From contig NZ_JAPNLM010000023.1 of the NCBI RefSeq assembly GCF_026627255.1, forward strand, positions 1 to 64,000: a stretch of 64,000 bases of DNA, in the 5' to 3' direction. The position numbers and the translations under genes are program-made. This DNA is from Streptomyces antarcticus (lineage in GTDB: Bacteria > Actinomycetota > Actinomycetes > Streptomycetales > Streptomycetaceae). Below the pieces are notes generated by a model. It made no database searches, was not told where the DNA came from, and worked only from the letters and a program-made list of their open reading frames with translations. Every line of letters starts with the position of its first letter. Position 1 is the first letter of the stretch. Of this stretch, positions 35,715 to 43,400 are shown piece by piece.

Positions 35715-37145
35715 GTGCTGACGTACTACGAAGTCATGGTGACCGACTACGGAAAGCTCTCCACCGCTGCCGACAAGTGGCAGTCGATGGCGGAGGAAAT
35801 CCGCAAGGTCGAGGATCGCTACCGGGACAGCGTGCAGAAAGTCACGATGGGCCAGACCTGGGTCGGCGTGAGTGCGACCACGGCCATGACCAACTTCGCC
35901 GGGACACGCTACGAGTACCAGGCCGCCCAGATACAGGCCAAGGCGACCGCCACCTTGCTCCGTAACGCTCACCAGCAGTTCCTGGAACTCAAGAAGCAGC
36001 TGGAGAACGCCCGCGCCGAGGCCGTCAAGGCCGGCATGAAGGTGTCGGAGCAGGGAGTCGTCGCCTACGACTACGACCGCCTCACACCGGCCGAACGCAA
36101 CGCGGCCCGGCACGACCCGGACTTCGCCACGAGCGTCCGGGAGAGCGAGGCGTCCTGGTCGGAGCACATCAAAGCGGCCGTCAAGTCCGTCGACGACGCG
36201 GACCAGAACCTGAAGAAGGACCTGGAGGCCGTGGTCAAGGACGGCTACGGCAACAAGAACGACGCAAGCCTGGGCACCGGGTTCAACGGAGACGCCGGCA
36301 CGGTGGCACAGGCCGACGATGCGGAGAAGAAGGCACGTGCCGATCTCTCCGTGCTGGAGATGCGGGACGACGAGACGCTGGACGACTACATAAAGCGTCT
36401 CGAACGCGAGGCCGTGACCCGCCTCACGGGTAACCCCCAGCTTGCGAAGATGGTCTCGCAGGTGCTGGAGGGCTCGATGACCGTCGGTGCCTTCTCGGCC
36501 GCCACAGGAACCTCAGCCTGGTACGGCTACAAGCTGTTCAAGACTTTGAACCCGCCCTACCCCCACGCCAACGCCCCCGGGACCTGGATCTCGCGCGGAA
36601 TCAACTCCCGGCTTGCCGTAGCGGCCCCTGGGAGTCTCCTGACCAAGATTCCACCGCGTCTGGTGACTGCCATCACGGGCTCCGACGAAGCGGCCGCACT
36701 GGGCTCACGCTTGGTGCGCAACGGCTCGGCGTACTTCGTACCGAGTGCCTCGGAGGCGAACCTCCTCACGGTCGCGAGAGAGGGCGGCCTCGCGAACGCC
36801 GCGAAGGCCGCTGGTGCGCTCCGCGGGCTCGGAGTCGTCGGTGGTGTCGCGGCGACCGGGTACGGCATAGCGAACCTGGCCACGTACGACGTGGACATGA
36901 TCCAAGACAAGCCGATGAAGTTCGCCACGGACCTCAGCGGGACTGCTTTCAATGGTTCCCTGACCGCACTCACCATCGCACCCAATCCGGTCACCCTCGG
37001 ACTGACCGTGGGTACCGGTGTGGTGTATGCAGGGTGTCTGGCCTGGGAGAACAGAGAGGCCATCGGCAAGGGTCTGGACAAGGCGGGCGACTGGATCGGC
37101 GACAAGGCCGGGAAGCTCGGCAGCGCGCTGAACCCGTTCGACTAG
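35715..37145 (+). CDS. WXG-type type VII secretion effector with hydrophobic C-terminal domain
   Basis: 476 aa from a GTG at 35715. Residues 1-110 form a WXG100-like helical hairpin with the W-x-G turn in QTWVGVSATTAM, preceded by LSTAADKWQSMAEEIRKVED. A charged helical middle follows (130-270). The C-terminal about 230 residues contain several Gly/Ala/Val hydrophobic stretches (VLEGSMTVGAFSAATGTS, GALRGLGVVGGVAATGYG, NPVTLGLTVGTGVVYAGCLA) and end in an amphipathic WENREAIGKGLDKAGDWIG. This resembles a secreted pore-forming or membrane-active effector rather than a nuclease; no catalytic motif is seen. It is the main toxin candidate of unit 1. Confidence 0.65.
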   Translation: MLTYYEVMVTDYGKLSTAADKWQSMAEEIRKVEDRYRDSVQKVTMGQTWVGVSATTAMTNFAGTRYEYQAAQIQAKATATLLRNAHQQFLELKKQLENARAEAVKAGMKVSEQGVVAYDYDRLTPAERNAARHDPDFATSVRESEASWSEHIKAAVKSVDDADQNLKKDLEAVVKDGYGNKNDASLGTGFNGDAGTVAQADDAEKKARADLSVLEMRDDETLDDYIKRLEREAVTRLTGNPQLAKMVSQVLEGSMTVGAFSAATGTSAWYGYKLFKTLNPPYPHANAPGTWISRGINSRLAVAAPGSLLTKIPPRLVTAITGSDEAAALGSRLVRNGSAYFVPSASEANLLTVAREGGLANAAKAAGALRGLGVVGGVAATGYGIANLATYDVDMIQDKPMKFATDLSGTAFNGSLTALTIAPNPVTLGLTVGTGVVYAGCLAWENREAIGKGLDKAGDWIGDKAGKLGSALNPFD

Positions 37146-37157
37146 CCAGGGAGAGAG

Positions 37158-37766
37158 ATGCATACCACCACAGCCCCGTTCGCACTGCACGTCTGGTCCG
37201 AGGGCGAGAAGTTCGAGCGACTGACCGGCTGGCAAGGGACATCGCAGGAGTTCGGGGAGATCACGGTGATCCACCCGCACCGCGGTAACAACGGCCATTC
37301 CTTGAGGAGCGAAGTGCGGGGCAGCCGGATCCCTTCGGCATCCTTCTCCTCGCGCGGTTTCCATGCGCAGGTGATGACACTGCCGAGCCTGAACGGCGCG
37401 ACGCTCCGACTCGGCGACGCGGTGGTGTACATGACACGCAACCGCTGGGCGCTGACTCACCGGGGGCGCTCGCTGCGTCTGAAATGCGGCGGAGACCAGT
37501 ACCGGCTGACGGCGGTCAACCGCAAGGAATACACGCTGACCAGGGCTCCGGACGCAGAGGATCCAGGAGTCACCATCAGGGTGAAGCAGTCAGGCATCGG
37601 GAAGAGCAAGCGGCTGGCGGTGCGCGTGGCGGGCCGGGCCCTCGGCGCCGACATCACGCTCGCGGTGCTCTTCGGCGGCGTCGACAGAGCCACCCTCACC
37701 CGGCGCGGCGCCGTGCGGGCAGGCTTCTCACGGGCGTTCGGGTTCTACGCGGAATCCCAGTACTGA
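37158..37766 (+). CDS. Unknown 202-aa protein, candidate immunity or accessory factor
   Basis: ATG at 37158, 12 bp after the WXG effector stop, with GGGAGAGAG upstream. It is beta-rich throughout (VVYMTRNRWALTHRGRSLRL, YRLTAVNRKEYTLTRAP), with one hydrophobic helix near the end (RALGADITLAVLFGGVD). A beta barrel enclosing a C-terminal helix suggests a Tubby/LURP-one-like fold, which binds membranes, but this is only a pattern impression. Its position directly behind the effector is where immunity genes usually lie. No signal peptide. Confidence 0.5.
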   Translation: MHTTTAPFALHVWSEGEKFERLTGWQGTSQEFGEITVIHPHRGNNGHSLRSEVRGSRIPSASFSSRGFHAQVMTLPSLNGATLRLGDAVVYMTRNRWALTHRGRSLRLKCGGDQYRLTAVNRKEYTLTRAPDAEDPGVTIRVKQSGIGKSKRLAVRVAGRALGADITLAVLFGGVDRATLTRRGAVRAGFSRAFGFYAESQY

Positions 37767-37809
37767 CCGCGTTCCGGCCGGATCGCGGTGGCTCAACTAC
37801 CAAGCGAGT

Positions 37810-38658
37810 ATGCACATGCCTTCGTATGACACTTCCAGGTCCCGCTTTCGACTGAGTGACGGCCACGTTGTCGTCCTTTCCGAGCTGGTGGTCGGAGATC
37901 CCGTTCCCGATGAGTTCTATCGGGAACGGGAAGAGCTTGTGGAGTGCGGTCTCATCGACGAGGCGGGGGCCGTCTCACCCCTGCTCCGTCCGCTGCTCCA
38001 GACCATCGCGCGCCCGGTGGTGGTGATCACGGTGGAGTCGGACGGCCGACAGGGCAAGCTCAACCACGGGCTGATCATCGGCGAGAACCACGCCGTCTCC
38101 CACCAGGCATGGCCCGGGGAGGCGGAGTCGCAGTACTCGCTCGTCGAACCCAGGACGGTGGTCTGGACGCTGGCGGACATGGTGAACCTCCAGCGCTTCG
38201 GAGCGCTGCCCGATGTGGGTGCCTCCGTGGTCGAAACCACTGTGGCCACGCTTGATGCCGGATTGGCCGCCGCGGACGCCATGCCATTCATGGATGCCGG
38301 CGGCGAGGGCCGCGATCACATCCTCAAGGCCGTACAGACCGTGGGCACAATCGATGGACCAGCGCTCCAGGTCTTCGCCGACATGCTCGCCGAAGTGCGA
38401 TCGAGCTGGCGCATGACGGCTGCCTGGCGGGGCGAGAGCGAGGGCGAGGACGGCGTGGTGATCCGGGGATTCGGCGTCTGGGACTGCGGCCCTCTCGGAC
38501 ACTGGCATCGGGAACTGCCGGCGGAACCGGTGCAACCGGGACAGGTCGGTCCGGCGAGCACACTGAGGTTCGTGCGCGTGCACGCGGGCAGGGTCTGGGA
38601 GCTGATCAACGAGCTGCTTCCGGCAGACGGCGAACTCCGGCACCTGGAACTCCCGTAG
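37810..38658 (+). CDS. EspG-like ESX secretion-associated protein
   Basis: 282 aa from an ATG at 37810 (a second ATG at residue 3). The N-terminal part reads RFRLSDGHVVVLSELVVGDP VPDEF and then REELVECGLIDEAGAVSPLL with LLQTIARPVVVITVES. This matches the EspG pattern in which a R/E-x-x-L-x-x-x-G-L-[IV]-D-x-x-G helix is followed by a beta-sheet. EspG proteins are cytosolic chaperones that hold PE/PPE or WXG substrates for ESX secretion. With two WXG-type proteins upstream, a chaperone role is reasonable. The match is moderate; an immunity role cannot be excluded. Confidence 0.55.
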   Translation: MHMPSYDTSRSRFRLSDGHVVVLSELVVGDPVPDEFYREREELVECGLIDEAGAVSPLLRPLLQTIARPVVVITVESDGRQGKLNHGLIIGENHAVSHQAWPGEAESQYSLVEPRTVVWTLADMVNLQRFGALPDVGASVVETTVATLDAGLAAADAMPFMDAGGEGRDHILKAVQTVGTIDGPALQVFADMLAEVRSSWRMTAAWRGESEGEDGVVIRGFGVWDCGPLGHWHRELPAEPVQPGQVGPASTLRFVRVHAGRVWELINELLPADGELRHLELP

Positions 38659-38870
38659 CGGTCGCAGACACGCAATTCTCCTGGGCCTGTTCCGGCTGCC
38701 CAGCCGGAGCAGCACCGAGCCCCACACGAACTCGGCGACGCTGGCAGCTCGTTCTTCTTGGGCGCTGCCTCCGCCACAGTCAGCGGGGTCGGCCATCCGC
38801 GCCGCCATGAGCGTCCCGCCGCTCAGCACATCGAAGCAGAGAGCGTCCCCATGCGGGCGTGACAGAGCGA

Positions 38871-39473
38871 TCAGGCGTGGTTGACGGGGAGGACGTCCGG
38901 GGAGAGGGCGCCCGCGTGGGCCGCGGCCGAGGTCATCCGCTTGCGGTGGTGGCGGCGGCAGAGGACCTCGTAGCCGATCTCCTCCGCCGGGCGGTTCACG
39001 TCACCGACGACGACCTGGGCCCCCTCGACCACCATCTCGCCGCCCACCGTACGGGCGTTGTGGGTGGCGCGGGCTCCGCACCAGCACAAGGCCTCGACCT
39101 GGAGCTGCTCCAGGCGGTCCGCCAGCTCGATCAGGCGCTGCGAGCCCGGGAACAGCTTCGTACGGAAGTCCGTCGTGATGCCGAAGGCGAAGACGTCCAG
39201 GCCCAGGTCGTCGACGATGCGCGCCAGCTGGTCGATCTGGTCGGGGGCGAGGAACTGGGCCTCGTCCACGATCACGTAGTCCGCCTTGCCACCCTTGGTG
39301 AGTCGGGCGACCACGTACGCGTACAGGTCCATGCCCTCCGGCGCCTCCACCGCCTCCGTCACCAGCCCGAGGCGCGAGGACAGCTTGCCCTCGCCCGCGC
39401 GGTCGTCGCGGGTGAAGATCACGCCCTGCAGGCCGCGAGCGTCACGGTTGTGGGCGATCTGGAGCGCCAGTGT
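38871..39473 (-). pseudogene. tdk: Thymidine kinase copy B, 5'-truncated (lacks P-loop)
   Basis: It has the same 603-bp extent and the same truncation codon as copy A, again preceded in frame by VGGWSRKK instead of the P-loop. Residues differ from intact Tdk only around LYAYVVARLT (LIAQLS in the others). Relative to intact tdk, the 3' two-thirds carry about 20 scattered substitutions (for example 39006-39300). A block of about 120 bp nearer the 5' end (about 39330-39440) is identical or nearly so. This is the opposite pattern to copy A. It separates the plus-strand ESX module from the minus-strand Rhs operon. Confidence 0.88.
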
Positions 39474-39529
39474 CTTCTTTCTTGACCATCCACCAACCCA
39501 CGCCGGGTCACGCGCGACCGAGGCGGCCG
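39474..39529. repeat. Shared unit terminus, copy at tdk B truncation
   Basis: The 14-bp core at 39484-39497 is identical to 34947-34960, and 22 of 24 bases match over 39474-39497. Similarity continues more weakly into the cassette. It faces the same way relative to tdk as the other copy. Confidence 0.7.
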
Positions 39530-39598
39530 GCGTAGCGATCGGCGGTGGGCTCCACGGTGCGGGGCGCTGCCCCCGGTACCGTGCCGTCTCGCCCCGGG

Positions 39599-39843
39599 TC
39601 ACACGGGGCGGTCCTCGAAGTGGCGGACTACGACCCGATAGTCGTCGTCCTCCTCGGTCAGGGCGCGCAGCGATGTCGATTCGTTCTGGAGCGCGCTGAG
39701 ACGGGGAAACGGCTCGCGGGTGGCGTCCAGCACACAGACTCCGAGCCGCCGGCCCGGTAGCCCACCGCGTTGTCCGACGGGGGAAGGGTGCGGCGTCGAC
39801 TCTTCCACCACTCAGCATCAGCGTCTCGCCGTGCTCCCTCCAC
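39599..39843 (-). pseudogene. Possible frameshifted remnant of a cassette protein
   Basis: Two overlapping minus-strand frames each look protein-like in part. One begins MEGARRDADAEWWKSRRRTL and continues to GYRAGGSE. The other takes over with GVCVLDATREPFPRLSALQN and ends in ALTEEDDDYRVVVRHFEDRP plus Val before a stop at 39599. The acidic, strand-helix-patterned end resembles the C terminus of an immunity-type protein. One frameshift near 39740 would join them. No family is recognised. The rest of 39530-39909 shows nothing convincing. Confidence 0.35.
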
Positions 39844-39909
39844 GCCATGACGGACCGGCGGAAGCTCGTACGACTTCTCGACGGTCCCGGCAGGGCCGGT
39901 CCGATCGGT

Positions 39910-40401
39910 TCAGCGGCTCCAGCTGACGCTCCAGACGTCCCCGTGGCCCGGCCAGTCGTCCCGTTCGTCCTCCCCTTCCACGACCATCACGGACACCTTG
40001 GTGAGCGGATTGCGGTACTCCAGGAAACCACCCTGATCGGTACGGTCCATGGCCACGCCGAGGCCCGGGGCGGCCGCTGCGAGGACCCGGAGCACCTCGT
40101 CCCACTCCGTGTAGGGCGCGAAGTCGACACCCATAGCCTCACGCCACTCCCCGGCGACGTCCGGATCGCCGGGAATCCGGTGCAATTCCAGTGATCCGCT
40201 TGTCAGGACCCAGTCCGGACCGCCCGAAAAGTACAGCTCCACGAGGCCGTAGTCCCTCCGTAGTGACCGGCCGGCACCGTCCTCCTCGGCGATGAAGCCG
40301 ACGCCGATCGCACGGTCGGCCTCGTCCCGAGGAGCACCTGGGCGCAGCCCGTGAAACTCTCCGGTGGCCAGCAGCTGTGCGATGAACTCGGGTCCGGTCA
40401 C
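39910..40401 (-). CDS. Probable immunity protein for the Rhs toxin
   Basis: 163 aa from the GTG at 40401, which overlaps the Rhs stop as GTGA; a TTG two codons upstream is an alternative. The protein is acidic and soluble: EFIAQLLATGEFHGLRPGAP, a DYGLVELYFSGGPDWVLTSG SLELHRI sheet region, a VLRVLAAAAPGLGVAM helix and a C-terminal VSVMVVEGEDERDDW. Direct translational coupling to the 3' end of an Rhs gene is the classic immunity position in polymorphic toxin loci, and acidity suits binding to a basic toxin tip. The family is not recognised; the call rests on position and composition. Confidence 0.65.
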   Translation of the reverse strand: MTGPEFIAQLLATGEFHGLRPGAPRDEADRAIGVGFIAEEDGAGRSLRRDYGLVELYFSGGPDWVLTSGSLELHRIPGDPDVAGEWREAMGVDFAPYTEWDEVLRVLAAAAPGLGVAMDRTDQGGFLEYRNPLTKVSVMVVEGEDERDDWPGHGDVWSVSWSR

Positions 40402-43400
40402 GGCCAATTCTCCAGCTTGTCGATGAGGGCCTGCATCTCGTCCTTGCGATTCTGCGTGTTGCCCCAGTTGTGATCTTCCATGTGCTGCTGAGCCGATTTG
40501 GCCTTGGCCAGCAGATCGGCCCTCAGTTTGGGATCGTTCTCCACAGCCTCGACCGCGGTCCTGACGCTCTTGTCACTGGCCCAGCCGGTGGCCTTCAGCC
40601 GGATCGGCTCGCCCACCAGCTCTCCGTCCTTGTTCACATGGATCCGGACCTCGTCCGGCCCGACGTGCAGGTGAGCGCCCTTGGTCGCCCAGTCCGAGGC
40701 CACCGGCGACACGCGGACCTTGCACGGCTTGAGTCCGAGGGGATCCGCCCACAGGTGCGGGTTGTCCACGTACGCCGCCGGGTTCGGTGCCGGGTCGAGG
40801 CCGAGGGGATCCACGCTCAGGTAGCGGGCGGTCTCGGGGTCGTAGTGCCGGTGCAGGTTGTAGTGCAGGCCGGTTTCCGGGTCGAAGTACTGTCCGGGGA
40901 ACCGGAGCGGCGTGTACGCCGTGGCATCGCTGTTCCAGCTGGTGGTGCCCCACAGGGTGGAGCGGGTGTGCCAGGCGAGCGTCCCCTGCTCGTCGACGAG
41001 CTCGGTGGGCGTGCCGATCAGGTCGGTGACGATGCCGAAGAAGCGGCTGTCCACCTCCCGGTCGGCGGCGTCGAGGACGCGCTCGGTCTGGGTGAGCGGG
41101 TGCAGACCCGCGTGGTCCCAGGTCAGAACCACGCGGAGGGGCAGGTCCGGAGTGCGGGTGGTCTGTTCGCAGAGCGTCGTGCCGTCCCAGGTGAAGAGGA
41201 CCTCCTCGGCGACCGCACCGTCGGCGGAGAGCCGCTGCTTGGACAGCCGGCGGCCCAGTGGGTCGTACGCGTACCGCCAGGTCGTCCCGTCGGGGGTGAC
41301 CACCTGGGTCAGCCGGTCCTCCGCGTCCCAGGTGTAGCGCCAGGCGTCGGGCTTGCGCGACAGCCTCTTGCGCGAGCGCAGGACCACCCGCCCCTGCCCG
41401 TCGTGCTCGTAGTGGACACCGCCCGCGTCCCTGATCCGGTTGCCCGTGTACGCGCGTTCTCCCGTGACCGCCTCTGCGTCCGCGTCCGGCTGGAGCAAGG
41501 GCCAGTGGGCGGAAGCAAGGTTGCCCGCCGCATCGTAGGCGTAGCGCTCGGTCCATCCGACGCCGTCGACGGCCGTGACCCTCCCCGCCGGGTCCAGGCC
41601 GAAGCTGAGGGAGGGGGCGCCGTCTGCCGCGTCGACACCGGTGAGGCTGCCGTCGGAGCGGTAGCGGTAGCCCCGCCGCCGGACGGTCCGCCCGTCAGCC
41701 GCGACCTGCTGTGCGGTGAGGCGTCCGGTGACGTCCCACGTGCTGGTGAGTGTCACCGCCCCGAAGGCGCGGGCGGATTCGCGGCCGACGGCATCGCGGT
41801 CGAAGCCGAGCCCCCGGCCGGACGCGGAGAGCCGGCTGCGGCGGCCGGCCGCATCGTAGGTCCAGGTGCTGACGGCACCGGTCGGCGTCGTACGGCGGAT
41901 CCGGCGGCCCAGCGTGTCGTGTTCGAAGCGGAGCTCACGGCCGTTCACGGTCTCCGACCGGAGCTGCCCGTTGCGGTCACGCAACCAGGTGAGGGTGGCG
42001 TCCGGCCCGACCGCCTGGGCCAGCTCGTCGCTGGGGTCGTACTCGTAACGGGTGACCAGTCCGGCCGCGTCCTTTCGGACGACCTGCCCCAGAGCGTTGC
42101 GCTCGAAGCCCACGGTCTGTCCGAGGCCGTTGGTCCGGCTGAGCAGGCGGCCCGCCGCATCGTAGGCGCGGCTGAGCGTCCGGCCGTCGAAGTCCGTCTC
42201 GGAGATCAGCCGGCCGGCGTGGTCGTAGACATAGGACCAGGTCAGCCCACAAGGGTTGGTGACCTGCTTCAGCCTGAGGTCCGGATAATGGGTGAATTGG
42301 TGCCGGGCGCCGTCCGGATCGGTGCGGGCGCGGAGCAAGTCGAAGTCCCCGTACTCGTACGACGTGGTGCCGCCGGCCGCGTCAGTGTGGCTGAGCAGGT
42401 TTCCCTCGCCGTCGTAGGTCCAGCGGAGTTCCCCGCCATCCGGGTCCACCCGGCGAGTCAGCCGTCCCTCAGTGGTCCACTCCAGCCCGGTCGTCTCGCC
42501 GAGCGGTCCGCTCACCGTGACCGGTCGGCCGAAAGCGTCGTACGTGTACCGGGTGATCGCGCCCAGCGGATCGGTGATCCCGACGGGGCGGCCCGCCGCG
42601 TCGCAGCGGAAGGCGGTGGTGTTGCCGAGGGCGTCGGTGAGGGAGACGACGTGGCCGCGGCCGTCGTAGCCGAAGCGAGTGACGGCGCCGCCCGGGGCGG
42701 TCTCCGAGGTGCGGTTGCCCCTCTCGTCGAAGGTCTGGCGGACCACCGTGCCGTCGGGGCGGACGATCCGGACCGGCAGTCCCAGTTCGTCGTACTCCGC
42801 CGTGGTCGACCGGCCGTCGGGGCGGGTCAGCTTCAACAGCCGGCCGAGCTCGTCGTACTCGCAGGACGTGACGTTGCCGAGCGGGTCCGTGTGGGTCAGC
42901 AGCTGGTTGAAGCGGTCGTAGGTGAAGCGGGTGGCGGCGCCGAGGGCGTCGATGTCCGCCACGACCTGGGAACGGGTATTGACCTCGTAGCGGCGGTGGT
43001 GGCCGCAGGCATCCGTGACGGTCGTCGCGCCGTTTTCGTAGACGAACCGCGTGTTCATGTGGCCATGGGCGCCCGACTGGGCGACGCAGCGGTCCAGTTC
43101 GTCGTAGACGTACCCGAACCGGTGGCCGTTGGTGTCGGTCCAGGAAGTGATCCGGCCGTCGCCGTCGTAACCGAACCTCAGCGGCGCTCCCGAGGAGTTG
43201 ACGGCCTCGGTGAGGTTGCCGTCGGTGTAACCGTACGTGAGCACGCGCGGGCCGTCGACGAGCGAGAGGACGGTGATGCGCCCCTCGGCCGTCTCGAAGC
43301 GGACGCGGTAGCCACCGCTGTGGGTGATCCCGAGCGGGGTGCCCTCCGCGTCGTACTCGAAGGTCAGGCTGTTGCCGTTGCGGTCGCCGATCTCCTCCAG

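Larger units (their letters stand above)
34937..39473. mobile_element. Putative tdk-anchored toxin unit 1 (cassette plus tdk copy B)
   Basis: The unit runs from the truncation point of tdk copy A to the same codon in copy B. It contains a WXG/ESX-type gene set on the plus strand and the 603-bp tdk 3' segment on the minus strand. Its left end shares 22 of 24 bases with the left end of unit 2 (34937-34960 against 39474-39497), and weaker similarity continues for roughly 30-40 bp. No integrase, transposase or relaxase is encoded. Recombination between flanking tdk copies would remove exactly one unit. The structure is seen directly; the mobility is inferred. Confidence 0.5.

Noticed and set aside
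34334..39473. Copies A and B as functional thymidine kinase paralogues
   Set aside because: Both lack the start codon context and Walker A. The in-frame upstream sequence reads VGGWSRKK with no P-loop, so ATP binding is not expected.
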